A stretch of DNA of 64,000 bases from Aspidapion aeneum (lineage: Eukaryota; Arthropoda; Insecta; Coleoptera; Brentidae), in contig OY755038.1 in the NCBI GenBank assembly GCA_963576565.1, positions 62,787,077 through 62,851,076 of the forward strand, written 5' to 3'. Of this stretch, positions 18,340 to 31,138 are shown piece after piece. Below the pieces are notes generated by a model. That model worked only from the letters and a program-made list of their open reading frames with translations. It was not told where the DNA came from and searched no databases. The position numbers and the translations under genes are program-made. Position 1 is the first letter of the stretch, and each line of letters opens with the position of its first letter.

Positions 18340-20227
18340 GGCAAGACAAAAAAGTTTCAAAATCATCTGAAACGCAAAGATATATAAAAAATTTTGAAAT
18401 CGGAGCACACACTACAATAGTATAGTAGTAGTGTGAGCTAAAAATTAGCCCCGGATTTGATGTCAACAATGTGGAGGATCGTGGCCCGTCCGTTGTGATA
18501 GCCCTGCCTAAACAAATAAAAGTTATTCTCTTTTATTTCGGACTGGAAAATCTTTATAGTATATAGTCAAGTAAAATAAAACTTTTAATAAAAGTTGCTG
18601 CTTAATACGTATAATAATCATTAATAGATAGGTACTATACATTTTATTTAAATGTAACATTAGGTACAGGATGAATTGTTATAACAGGTTATGTACATGT
18701 TGTCTAGCTAAGTTGGAAAACTTTTTTATACTAAAGACATTTGATATCTGATGATTGGATTTTAGGTTTTAGAACATGCAGAACTTTTTAATAGTTAATA
18801 GTAAACAAGTTTTCCATATGATTCCAGCTTAGCTAGACATACTTTAGAAGATCAAAAGTTTTTTTGCTGATATATTGGTTACTTCTCTACTATTTCTTGT
18901 CTTTCGTGTTTTGGGGTATCCTCTTGTTATTATTCTAGATATGGTTTTGTAGCTTGCCCCTTTAATATGTGTATTACGTTCGTATATTCTGGAACGATTT
19001 CGGTAATTTTCTACTGAGAGTTGCGTATACATATCAAGAATAATATATTGAGTTTTCCTCGTACAATGTGTTTTAAAAGTTTTGCTTTGCCCTTTTGATA
19101 TTTTTTTTGGGGTTAAGGTTTGGTTCCTGTAAAACCGTAGACTCTAACCACTTCTTCTCCTCCTTGGTCCTCAAATGGTCCCCAAAAATTTGTTTGTGGT
19201 GTTTCAAGTGGCCGCTAAAACGCCACACTTATTAGGTCCTCACTTATAAAAATAAACTAAAATGTTCAGGTTTTTAATTGTTTTTTTTCAAATCCGTAAT
19301 ATAAACTATACCAACTAAGAATTTTAAAATGAGTTAGACCCTGTATTAAAGAATGCAGGTGGTACCTTTCGAAATCCTTTGTTATATTTCGAGAAGGGAT
19401 TAGGTACTTATAGAATCGCATAAGCTACGTTCGAAAATTTAACTTTAAAGAATGAGGCAAACCTAGGCGTGCTTAAAACACAGAAAATCTTCCCAAAATG
19501 TAAAAATTAATTTTCAATTTTTGTACAGACTCCTGGAAATCCCAAAATGGTTATTATGATTAGGGTGGCGCCTGCCAGTTTTTTGTGATATTTTTTTGTG
19601 GCTTTTTGAAATGACAGAACTTTACCTAGTATTTTAACGAAATATAACATTGTATTTGATCAGAAACTTCAAATCTATACAACATATTTACCAATAATTT
19701 GACATATTGGTGCGAAAAATCATTAGCCAGCGGCGAAAAAATTTTATCCACATCGTGCGGAAAAATGGGTTTTCCGCACCAATCATAGCGTGGAAAAATG
19801 CAATGTTTTGCACGCTCGTAAAAGAAATATTTTTAACGGTCCCTTATTTAGTCTAGTTGGTCATGACCTATTATATAATTTATTCAGTGATTACGTTGAC
19901 AGTCCTTAAAAGGTGTTTATTTTGATAGGTTTGACATGTCTATCAAAATAGTTTAAAATACAAAGTGAATAAATAGAAAATTTACCCAAATTTGGAAAAT
20001 AGCCAATTATAACATAAATTATTGGTTTTATATGTGTAGGTAGTATCTTTGTGGTGTTTTCTGTCGGTTTAAGAAATTAATATTTATATGTGTGCACAGC
20101 CCCCTTAAATTATCAAGGCTGGTCATACTTCTACTCCTACGCAATTATTGCGAAGGACCGGTAAAAAACTATGAGTGCAACTTTGGTATTTTGACACAAA
20201 AAAACTATCAAAAATTAAATGAGCAAT

Positions 20228-20829
20228 CAAGGCCAACACAAAAATAGAGGCCACTACCCTGAAAAAATCAGCTGTTCTCCCGGGGCTGAATTTTACATTG
20301 AGTCTTATGGGAGGTCAGACGTTTTTTTATGATATTTTCAAAATGGCACTACAGATTTCCGCAAAATTTCAGTGAAATATTCTCAGACACCATACCGATA
20401 TTCCACCAAAGGTTTGTAAGAAAGCAACATGATTTAAAGGTTAAAATCTTCAAGATTTAGCATTCCTTATTTTGAATTCAAATTACCCGCCATGTACCAC
20501 ATATATTTGACATGTATTTGACTTTGTCATCTGTGATTGTCAAATTCGCTTCTGCTTTAAACTTAATTTTTGTGTGAGCTAATGAAGCGGCTATAAAAAA
20601 TTAGGGATTACGATACATTTTAAATAAATTGTTCTGCCAGAATAAAGTAAAAACAATCTCAAAAACAGCGTTATTTAAAAAAAAAATTAAATATTCATGA
20701 ACCGTCATTCCAACTTCAATATTTTAAAGACAATCAGCTGTGTCGTAACGTGACCATCAAAAAAAAATCAGCCCCGGATGTGACGTCAACAAAGTGGAGG
20801 ATCGTGGCCCGTCCGTTTTGATAGCCCTG
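20228..20829 (+). mobile_element. Short-TIR DNA element, duplicate of 7767-8368
   Basis: Same sequence at offset 12461, with GAGCAAT and GAGCATA flanks preserved. It exists because of the segmental duplication, not an independent transposition. Confidence 0.8.
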
Positions 20830-21443
20830 GAGCATAAAAACAATTTTGAATGTGTCAATCTAGCAAATCATTTTTTTGCGGCGGCATCACTGCGAACCCC
20901 GTGATTTTCTGGAGTTAACACATACGTGCCTTTATCTTGCACGGATTCTACGTCCCCCAATATAACGGGATACAAGGAATCACCCAATGTTATTAGTTAA
21001 AATTAAGTCAAATGTGAGCGCCACAATGCCAAATTTAGCAAAAAAACACAAGAAAGATAGGCCGGAAAAATCGAAATTTCATTTAGGAACCGAAAAATTG
21101 TCCCGTCTGTTAAAAAAACTAACATATTTTTAAGTAATGTATAGGCATAAAAAAGCACTTTGTTTTAAATTGATTTAAAACCATGCTCTAAAATGGCCTG
21201 CTCATTTTAGGGCTTTATAAAAGGGAAAAGCTCAAAAGCGTTGGCAGGCAGCTTGTATAAAATTATTTTGAAAGATAGGTAAGTTTTATTTTTTTTAACG
21301 CCTGGTTTTAAAATTTTTGCAGTCGACATAAATAATTGATATGCCATTGTAAGAAACAATGAAATTATTAGAAATAATCTAGGTGTTGCTTTTATTTCGT
21401 TGTAAGAGTATATCTATTACCTAATTACTAATATATCTTCACC

Positions 21444-21772
21444 CAGGGCTATCAAAACGGACGAGACACGATCTACAACTTTGTTGACGTCACAGCGAAG
21501 GCTAAATTTGTTTTTGATGGTCACGTCACGCCATGCTAAATCTTAAAGATTTTAAACTTTTAACCATCTTTCATCCTTTCAAAAGTTTGGTGGAATATCG
21601 GTATAGTGTTTGGGAATATTTCACTGAAATTTCGCGAAAATCTGTAGTACCTACCATTTTGAAAATATCACAAATAAACCTCTATTCGCCCATAAGACCC
21701 AATGTAAAATTCAGCCCGTCAACAACACCTGATTTTTTCAGGGTCGTGGCCTGTATTTTTTGGTTGGCCTTG
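21444..21772 (-). mobile_element. Short-TIR DNA element, duplicate of 8983-9311
   Basis: Same 329-bp deleted derivative and CTTCACC/CTTCATC flanks. One substitution is visible (cagcccctc versus cagcccgtc near 21717). Confidence 0.8.
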
Positions 21773-21874
21773 CTTCATCAATTAGTTTTATTAACTACCG
21801 ACCGGCCAGTGTCACGCTTCAAGAGTTTTTATAATTTGGCAGTAAAAGTACAGTTGACAACTTTTACATAAAAC

Positions 21875-22890
21875 CAGTGGCGGCGCGTGGTAAAAAGCTT
21901 TCGGAGTGCACACCAAAAAGAAATAAAAAATTGCGGCGCAGGCGGATTTTTTTTGCAAATAATTAAAAAATGAGATATTTAGTTAGATATTAGTTACCTA
22001 CCTATTATTATTGAAATTATAAATAAATAATAAATGTATCATACCTAGTTTACATATTTTCCCTTCTAATGGCAAAGATGAAAATTTGTCGTAAATACCA
22101 AATCGTTGAAATCAAAACAAACCGCCAGCGCCCGACCGATAATGCCAAATTAGTGGTGTGCAAATACTATCTACTCGATACTTTAATATCTGATACATGG
22201 GCAGATTGTAAGTAATCGAATATCCTTCGACGCCAAATACTCGTTACTCGAATGGGACCGAAGCCGAAGTGTTACTTTCGTATCAATTGTATCGGCATCA
22301 GCCGTATGAGTAACGAGTTTGGAGTACTTGTAATCATTTGGACCGATATTTATATATTGGATTTACCGATAATATAATATAAATAATAATAAAATCTAAT
22401 ACTCGAATAGGAAGTATCAGTATCTACTCAATACTTGGAAAAGTAATCGTTGCACATCACTATGCCAAATTGTCTAAGTGCACTAATTAAAAGTGCCCTT
22501 GAGCTCCTCTAACATGCAACGCGAACCATGTGTGCGGGGGGCGTCACGGGGGTGCGGGCGGCATCGAGGCTAGTTTTTGCACAGATTTTGTCCTAGGCAA
22601 TGCCGAAGGAAGGTTCAGATTCTATGTACTGTAAAATTCTATTGGGACCTGTCGTCCTCTCTTTTTATATTTCGTAATTAGAATGCGACACAACATATAC
22701 GGAGCAAATAAAAGTGAATAATTAGATTCGAGCTAACTATATAGCGCATCCGCTGGGTATTAATTTGTAGGCAATATTCCAGTCTTTAGTGAATTCCGTT
22801 GGGGGTAATTATTAATTAAATTTTAGAATTTTTTTAAGTAAAATTTGGGAGTGCACGTGCACATGTGCACTTATGGAGAAACCGCCACTG
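21875..22890. mobile_element. Non-autonomous hAT element, duplicate of 9414-10429
   Basis: Identical termini CAGTGGCGG/CCGCCACTG and the 8-bp duplication CATAAAAC on both sides (21867-21874 and 22891-22898). No transposase. Confidence 0.9.
22151..22462. mobile_element. Nested hAT-like MITE, duplicate of 9690-10001
   Basis: Same 312-bp insertion with TGCCAAAT on both sides, confirming that both transpositions preceded the segmental duplication. Confidence 0.87.
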
Positions 22891-24128
22891 CATAAAACAC
22901 AATATAAAATATTATTTTATAACAGTATGCATCTAAAAAACCTAGATTATCTGAAAAACTTTCTGCCATTTAAATAGAATTTTCTTTTGCATTGTATGTA
23001 CAAGTTATAACGACCTTTTTATGTAAATAAGACAAGAAACCCCGTCCAAAATTGGTTATGTAAACTATACTGAGACGTTTTCGAGAAGAAGAAAACATTT
23101 TACAAACTTATTTAGTTTTTTGTTTTATGGACCGTGAGCGTAGAGTACGAGTTGTAAAAATGCAAAACTTTTAAACAAAATTTTTAGAGTTGCCAGTAAA
23201 AGGAACTAGTTGCAAAACTTTTTGGTTTTTAAGTTCCTGTTCATTTAAATGTATTTTTTTAGTTTGTATGCATTGGTGTTTTTAGATATAATTTTTTTGA
23301 ATGGAAAGAGAACTGCGTATTTTATTTGAATGTTTTCTAAAATAAAATTAGACATTTTTATATTGGTAAATGCATAACAGTTACCCAGAGCAACGCTTGT
23401 GCATCCAATATCTAAAACCGCAATCCAACAGTGTGTGATTTAACAAACTTGGTTCTTAATTTGTCCAACCATAAATCGCGAGCTGTGGGAATCTAAAATG
23501 CCATGCGGTGCGGCTCGATTCGTCTTTCCCCGCATTTTGTCGGTAAATTTACGATTATAGGACCCGAGGTTTGCTCGAGAGTGCTCGCGATCCATCGGAG
23601 TTTGTGGTGGTTTATCAAAGTTCAGTAGCATCAGGCATGTGCACCTGAAACCATTTGTTTATTTATTTGTATTTAGATAAATCATATAAGGCACAGATAA
23701 GACTAAAAGTTAGTTTGCCAAACTCACAAACGTATTGGCGAACCAAAGCACACCGTGGAAATGCTATCACTAGCACAAACCACCAGTTGAGTCAAACCCT
23801 TCACCATTGTCTTCAGGCATGTAGGTAGCTTTTCTTTCTGGAAAAAACTCCCATATAGAAATTGCTATTAATCAGTGACGGCTCATAAAGTTTTGGACAT
23901 TGTAGTCAGAACTGCTCACCGCTGGAGGCTAATTTGCCGAAGGCGGAAGATTTTATGGATGTCACGCCTAATTTTGGTCCAAAAGACGTTAAAGTCGTTA
24001 AAAAACAATAAGATTCATGATACAAACTTGCTCAGGAGGGGGTACTGTTTCCTACACCCCGTTTATCTACCTGCCTGATTGTATTCCGGCTTAAGACATG
24101 AAAATAATGTAGAATATATCATACTTCA

Positions 24129-24164
<36 letters not shown>

Positions 24165-25437
24165 GTAGCATTATACATATTACATACATATTTATGAAAT
24201 AAATACAACAAATGCAAATAACCCACATGAGTATTCTCGCTCGTGGGTATAGTTATATAGATCGTAGTTCAAGTAACTAATGGTATAAAATTAAATAACT
24301 AATACTACTAAAGATCCTAATTAGATCTATTTAGAAAGGTTGGAAGATAAAAAACAATTTAAAACTAATGTCTTCTTTATGTTGTTTTTTTGGTTTCATA
24401 AGTTTTTCTTTAATAATTTCTTAATCGAGGGTTTGATATATTTCACTTTTATTTATATCTAAATTTATAAAATGTTTGACTAATTTTTTAAATGTAAATA
24501 CTGAATGTGTAGTTCTGATTAACTGTAAGCCTTTTTAAAAAACATCAAGAGTTAAGTACTTTTTGGTATCTATTAAAAAATCTAGTTATAAGTAGCTCAA
24601 TAGCAAGATATAAAATTTATAAATGTGCAGCGATCCTAACAACTTGCCTAAAAACAAAGTCTGGTGTGTTTCCAAACAAAGTTAGTACGAAGGATATCTA
24701 GGTATATTAAGATACCTCGATACAACTATTCATACTTTTACACTTGCAGGTATTTCATTTAGTGTAATTTTATTTTAGAATTATAAAACAAACTAATAAT
24801 TAAAATTTTTAATATTAATAAAATCCTCCTCCAGAAATTTTTTGGGAGAAAATGTAACAATTTAGTATCTAAAATAAATACCTGAGTTTTGAAAATATTT
24901 TGGATTTGTTTATTCGAGCTTAAAATATCTTTCATTTTGCTCCCTAAACGTAATTCTCAGACAGGCATCAAATCCTAGAATAAAAGTCCGTTTAAATGTT
25001 ATTGCTATTCGACGCTAGGGTATAGTGCAGCAATGCTGTTTTATAAAGCAGCATAGCAGCACTTAAGAATATTCTTAAGGGATATCACGGAAGTTTTGAA
25101 GCACTTTAACTTCAAGTTCTTAACTTACCTAATTCCCTAAAATAAATATTGAAACATCAGAAATCAAACGGAAAGAATATGAAATAGGAGAATCTGCCAT
25201 ATATGTGTGTACTTTCTAATATTCTTTATAAAACTCAAAAATACGTAAAGATTTATAGTACCTATTTAAATAAATGTTCTTACAATAATTACAGAAGACC
25301 CTATAATATACAAAATTCAAAATAAATAGATCTTTTGTTTCTGAGTTTAAAAATATGATGTCCAGCCGTTGTTAAAACCGAACTATATTCATTAAAAAAG
25401 TAACAATGGGAGCGCGCACTGAAGGGCTTGGGTTTAT

Positions 25438-26014
25438 GAGTGACATTTTTTAGATGTTATGGGTATTTTGTATCTTTTGTGTCATATATATTTTTTTTAA
25501 TGTTACCTGTTTGATTTTATGCTACACTTGTAAATACTACAAGTAATTTATTTCCTTACTGTTTTATTTTGTATTTTTTTATTATTGTCTATTTTATTTT
25601 AACAATCATACTTTATATTGACTAAATAAAACTATGTTTATTTTAAATGCCCACTTTAGGTAAACAAAAAATAAATAATAATGAAACATTTATATTTTTA
25701 GGCTTAATCAAAAATTTTCCTCCCAAAACTTTACAAATTAAACTAAAAAACTACTTACTAAGAAAAGCATACTATTCTGTTGATGAGTTGGTGACAGTTT
25801 GAGTGACATTTTTTAGATGTTATAGGTATTTTGTATCTTTTGTGTCATATATATTTTTTTTAATGTTACCTGTTTGATTTTATGCTACACTTGTAAATAC
25901 TACAAGTAATTTATTTCCTTACTGTTTTATTTTGTATTTTTTTATTATTATTTATTTCATTTTCACAATCATACTTTATATTGACTAAATAAAACTATGT
26001 TTATTTTAAATGCC
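25438..26014 (+). repeat. Tandem LINE 3' tails, duplicate of 12984-13560
   Basis: Same two 214-bp 3' UTR copies around a short C-terminal coding remnant (offset 12454). Confidence 0.65.
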
Positions 26015-27798
26015 TTAATTAGATGCTTAAAAATTTTGATGTAAAATTGTAGTATGTATTTTGACTGGATCCACGCCCATTTGGGTAATACGGATTTAAT
26101 AAAGAATTTACTTACTACTACTACTATGAGAGCCCTTCTAATACAATGGATCAGGCTTTTAAGCAGAAATACTTTTTGTCCGCGGCTTAAAATCGAAAAT
26201 GGCAAGTATATTTTTATGCTCCAAAATTTTTTTTTTTTTTTTTTTGGATTTGAAAAAAATTACAATCTGGTGCAAGTTATTAAAATCGGTCTAGTGGTTC
26301 TCGAAAAATCAAATTTTATTTTTACCAATGTTTGAACGCTTATACAATTGCTTTCTCAATTCTGATTGCATTAATTTCATCATAAATTCAATTTTACTGA
26401 ACGGATTTTAATGAACTAAAAAGCATTGATGTAAGGACGGATTGCTCTTTTAATACCATAATTAAGCAGCTATCTTAAAATCCAAGAAGGCGGACAGAAT
26501 CAAACTTGTCCCTGAAAATAATCTTATTTAATCTTATGTTTCAAAAAAGATTTAGCCTTTTTTTAATTTAAAGGAACTCCGTTTTTATCGCAGAAAACAA
26601 GATATCAACTATTAAAACTCGTTTGGTCGTTTTTAGCTATTAATTTCTGTTTCAATCTCTGTTTTACAGATTAAACTATTGCTTGGCCAATACTCTCTGC
26701 ATTTAATATTACTCTAAACCGACTTCAATAAATTAATAAAATGATAACTACTAAAATTTTACACTATAATAAAATTTATTATGACATACTAAATAGAACT
26801 TGAGCCTGAATAAAAGATAGCTTTTTCTTATATATTTGGGAAATTCTTTGACCTTGTTTTATATTTTTGTAAATCATCTAGGTCCGCCATGCACATCGAG
26901 GTAGAATTGATCATTAAAATCGCTAGTAGTTCTCAAGATATTAGTATTTCTTCTAGCGATAGTGGTCAAAAATTCCTAATAGTGATCTTCAAAGAGTAAT
27001 CGATTATCATCATGATGCTTTTTGTTTCATCAAAATTAATTAATAAGAAAATGAATTCAGATGGAATTACTAATTTATTAAGTGTTATTGAAAATAACAG
27101 GGAGTCTAGGTAGATATGAAATATTTAAAATTTAGAATTTAACCGGCATAAAACCTTACTTTAAACAGGATATTATAAGTATCGCTCAGTTATACCAAAA
27201 AAAAAGGGAATCATCGCCAGAAATCATGAAGAAACTTCAAACCAAAATAAAGAACATAAACTCAAAACTAGAACCTGATATAAGCAATGCGAAAATAAAG
27301 AGGGAATCAAAGAAATTGAAAAATAACAAATCACCTGGAAATGATGGAGTAACTGCATAAATGCTAAATTATGGTGGTAAAGCTATAAATAATACCCTTT
27401 ACATTTTATTAATAAAATACTAAAAGAAATTTAGTTTAATTTATAAGATTCTTGCGAAAATATTAACAGATAGACTAACAATAAAATTTGACGGATATCA
27501 ATCAAAAGAACAAGCAGGCTTCAGAAAAGGTTTCAGTGCAGCTGACCACTTATTAACCATGAAAACTCTAATAGAAAGAGCCAACAAATACAAAATTGTA
27601 ATATATATCCCGTTTATAGAGTTTGAAAAAGATTTCAATAGCAATGAGTGCTGGGCAGTGAAAGCATCTTGAATTAATAGTTGAATAGATAACAGAGTTA
27701 ATAGCCAATAGATATAGCGAAGCAACAACAGTGAAAATCCACGAAGGAACCAACCAATTATTTACCCAGGCCCCAGAAAATTTTTCTAAAACTTAGCA

Positions 27799-28860
27799 AA
27801 ATAGCTCCAGTTCAAAGAAGCGATATTTAAAACAGCGACATTTAAAAAAGCATTCTCATTTAAGCAAGCAGGATTTAAAACAGCGACGAATTTGAAATGA
27901 AGTAGCGATTTTAGAAAATAGCGGCTATTAAAATAGCGCTATCGAAATAGCGACAATGAAAATAGCGATGTTATGAGAGAGCGACTATCAAAGTAGCAAA
28001 TTTGGTTCACACCCTCTAGGATCCCGGAAAAGAAGTCAGGAAAGTATTTTTTTGCAAAAATATGCTGGTTTGGTTCGGTTCACACCCTCTAGGATCCTGG
28101 GAAAAAGCCAGGGAAGTTTTTTCTTTCTAAGTATTTTTGGTATAGCCAAAATAGCGCAGGTCATAATTATTTATTTTGAATATCGCTATTTTAAAAAATC
28201 GCTATTTTGATACATCGCTATTTTAGTTGTCGCTCCTTTGATACATTGCTATTTTGATATATCATCATATCATCATCTATGTCACTATTTTGTTCTGGAG
28301 TCTTTAAAAAAGCCTCATTGAAAAAGCAACAGTTTGACTAAGGGGTCTCTTTCAAACATAGTTTAACAAAGAGTGTTTGAAAGCAAACCGAACCGAACCA
28401 AACCTTACCAAACAAAACCGATTTTGGGAGGTTGAAATCAGGGTTATTCTAACCTTTGGTAATCCAAACGTATCCTAACCTGTGACTCGAGGAGATTTTT
28501 TTGGTAGAAAAAGATCAGGGGGTATCTGGACCGGTTCGGATACATTTTTAATCAACTGACAAAGATTAGGATTTCCCAAAAGAAGTTTCTCACTAACGGT
28601 TCGGTTCGGTTTGGTTTCACACCCACTAGCATCCCGGAGAAGAAGTCAGGGAAGTTTATAAAAAAAGGTATGTTAGAAAGGCGTTACTGAAATACCAGGA
28701 GTGACAAGTCATATGACGCTCTTTTTTAATGTTGGTATTTTAAGCGTCGCTGTTTTGAATTGGCACTCTTTTATAGGTCGCCGTTTTAATATATCACTCT
28801 TTTGAATGTCGCTGTTTTAAAAGTCGCCGTTTTAAATATCGCTTATTTGAACCGGTTCCG
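27799..28860. mobile_element. Foldback element A with gcga/tcgc arms
   Basis: Order: arm of irregular aatagcga units (about 27800-28000); two copies of the caccctctaggatcc module (28009-28115); inverse arm tcgctatttt (28180-28290); then a block with aaggggtctctttc (28338), an aaccgaaccgaacc stretch, a core from aggttgaaatcagggtta (28429) to about 28575, another module (28617-28660), and a final arm of tcgctgtttt/tcgccgtttt units (28715-28850). Core and module recur in foldback B (39655-40615), whose arms are unrelated. No coding capacity. It sits inside the LINE, just downstream of LFTQAPENF. Confidence 0.7.
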
Positions 28861-29123
28861 CTGACGTTACTGGAACCACCTAAGATATCCTGACGATATC
28901 GCCTTAATAACAGATAAGAAAACATAACTGAGTGCTGGAAGAACTGGATACAGCAGCTAAAGATATAGGCATGAGTATGAACTACAATTAAACTGAAATC
29001 ATAACAGATACAAATGAAGAAGTCACGATTAGAATAAACCAAGAAAATATAGAACAAGTAGAGGGATATATATATATATATTTGGATTTTCTTTTTTCTT
29101 GAACCATATATTTAATATTTTTT

Positions 29124-29506
29124 AGGTTTGTAGGTTTCTTGGGAATGTGGTTCATTAATCAACTAGCAACTTTTAATTTTCATTTATTAACGTTTCGGTC
29201 TAAAGACCTTCTTCAGAACATTCATACATTCACAATTTCACATTACATTAATCAAAACGACATACAAAAAACACAAGTTCAAAAAGACACATCACATTAT
29301 TTTACTATTGATTTTAAAAATGTTTCGTAAAATAATGTGATGTGTCTTTTTGAACTTGTGTTTTTTGTATGTCGTTTTGAATAATGTAATGTGAAATTGT
29401 GAATGTATGAATGTTCTGAAGAAGGTCTTTAGACCGAAACGTTAATAAATGAAAATTAAAAATTGCTAGTTGATTAATGAACCACATTCCCAAGAAACCT
29501 ACAAAC

Positions 29507-29508
<2 letters not shown>
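29124..29508. mobile_element. Inverted-repeat element, 182-bp arms, hammerhead-like motif
   Basis: Arms 29124-29305 and 29327-29508 are nearly perfect reverse complements separated by 21 bp; I see only a few mismatches. The right arm on the + strand contains CTGAAGA, AGGTC-TTTA-GACC and GAAAC in order (29416-29440), which resembles a decayed hammerhead core (CTGATGA changed to CTGAAGA). It is flanked by TA-rich repeats on both sides and interrupts the LINE. The 63-residue frame at 29139-29330 lies in the arm and is not a gene. Confidence 0.75.

Positions 29509-29579
<71 letters not shown>
29509..29579. repeat. (TA)n microsatellite
   Basis: Uninterrupted TA dinucleotides immediately after the inverted-repeat element; a shorter (TA)n precedes it at 29064-29081. 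The element probably inserted into a TA run that has since expanded. Confidence 0.95.
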
Positions 29580-29581
<2 letters not shown>

Positions 29582-30110
29582 GGGACAAATTATCAAACTA
29601 ATAAAATCAAACATCTGAAATCAAGAGACGAGTAAGATTGCAAGCTAGATATTAAAACCTAAAAAATATCCTCAGTACCTCAAAACAAAAGTGTAAAACC
29701 AATGTATCGTTCCTGAACTCACCTATGGATCCCAGAACTAAACATTTGATAAAACATGGATAAGGTAGCAAAAGCCCAAAGATCAATTAAAAGACAAAAT
29801 TTTACATGTAAAGCTAACAGATAGAAATGAATGGATCGAAAATAAAACAAAAGTGAGAAGAGCAAAAGTACCAAAAGTAAAATGGAAATATGCTGGTCAT
29901 AATGTATTGTATACTTTGGAAAATAAAAGAAGAAGGGCAAGACCCCAAATGAGATCGGCAGACGATTTGAAGGAACATGCGGGAACTAGGTGGATGAAAT
30001 GGCGACAGACAGAGAAGATTGGAAGATGTTGAGGGAGGTCTATGATAGATCGAACCTAGATAGATGGTCTATGAAACAATGGCTGAAAGAAGCATTTTAA
30101 TTTTAATATA

Positions 30111-31136
30111 CAGGGTGTCATTAAAAGTTTGTAACAAACTTTGACAGGTGATAGTAAACATAAAAATAAGAAAAAAAGTTTATATGAACATAGGTCCTAA
30201 AATGCATAGTAGGGAAGCTACGGGCACCAAAAGGGATAATATCGAAAATGGTTTTTTTATACAGCAACTTTAAAAAGCTATGGAATTTTACAAAAAATTG
30301 CAAATGTTAATTAATTTTGACCCTTCACATTGTGGTAAGGTAAAAAAATAATTACTTAACTCAAAAGGGTACTTTTGGTAGGGGTGGGGGGTTGTTTTAA
30401 CAAGATTTTTTTTTTGTATTGCATTTTTTTACACTTTGAGTCCATTTTTAAAAACTACTCCCTTTTTTAAGTAAAAAAGGTACTCTTGTCTAAAGTCGCC
30501 CAGAGCAACGGTTTACGAGATAATTGAACGTAAAAGTTATTCTGCTTATGGGACGTACTAAAAAAATTTACGCTCAATTATCTCGTAAACCGTTCCTCTG
30601 GGCGACTTTAGACAAGAGTACCATTTTTACTGAAAAAAGGGAGTAGTTTTTAAAAATGGACTCAAAATGTAAAAAAATGCAATACAAAAAAAAATTCTAA
30701 GGTACTAAAAATCTTTATGCTCAATTATCTCGTAAACCGTTGATCTGGGCGACTTTAGACAGGAGTATCTTTTTACATAAAAAAGGGAGTAGTTTTTAAA
30801 AATAGACTCAAAATGTAAAAAAATGCAATACAAAAAAAAATCTTGTTAAAACAACCCCCCACCCCTACCAAAAGTATCCTTTTGAGTTAAGTAATTATTT
30901 TTTTACCTTACCACAATGTGAAGGGTCATAATTAATTAAAATTTGCAATTTTTTGTAAAATTCCATAGCTTTTTAAAGTTGCTGTATAAAAAAAACCATT
31001 TTCGATATTAACCCTTTTGGTGCCCGTAGCTTCCCTACTATGCATTTTAGGACCTATGTTCATATGAACTTTTTTTCTTATTTTTATGTGTACTATCACC
31101 TGTCAAAGTTTGTTACAAACTTTTAATGACACCCTG
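30111..31136. mobile_element. 1-kb inverted-repeat MITE flanked by TA
   Basis: Termini CAGGGTGTCATTAAAAG and its inverse, flanked by TA (30109-30110 and 31137-31138), as for Tc1/mariner-type elements. The whole element is a long inverted repeat: the left arm runs to about 30540, and the right arm carries a 147-bp internal duplication (ctcaattatctcg at 30573 and 30720). It would fold into a long hairpin with a duplicated stem segment. No coding capacity; the 60-residue minus frame at 30121-30303 is not supported. Confidence 0.85.
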
Positions 31137-31138
31137 TA

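Larger units (their letters stand above)
18340..28317 (+). repeat. 10-kb segmental duplication, copy 2
   Basis: Direct repeat of 5841-15864. Relative to copy 1 it lacks 38 bp in the HINE terminal block (between cggagca and cacactac, about 18406), removing the atagct of the terminal hairpin and the poly-T stretch. Other visible differences are a 4-bp loss near 23325, a shorter ATT run near 24135 and one fewer T near 26240. At 28317 it continues into the rest of foldback A and the LINE, so this copy retains the original right-hand context. Confidence 0.93.
27203..30105 (+). pseudogene. LINE reverse transcriptase relic interrupted by two elements
   Basis: The RT part at 27203-27798 matches copy 1 (14750-15345). 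After foldback A the reading resumes with LRYPDDIALITDK (28881-28920; the catalytic motif C, normally FADD) and GMSMNYN, then EVTIRINQENIEQVEGY up to about 29065. After the inverted-repeat element and (TA)n it resumes near 29580 with GQIIKLIK, then LTYGSQN, and ends with KRRRARPQMRSADDL and AGTRWMKW (29920-30005), typical of the C-terminal region of insect endonuclease/RT-type LINEs. Frameshifts and stops occur throughout; the endonuclease domain and the GVRQGD motif are absent. Clade not assigned. Confidence 0.82.
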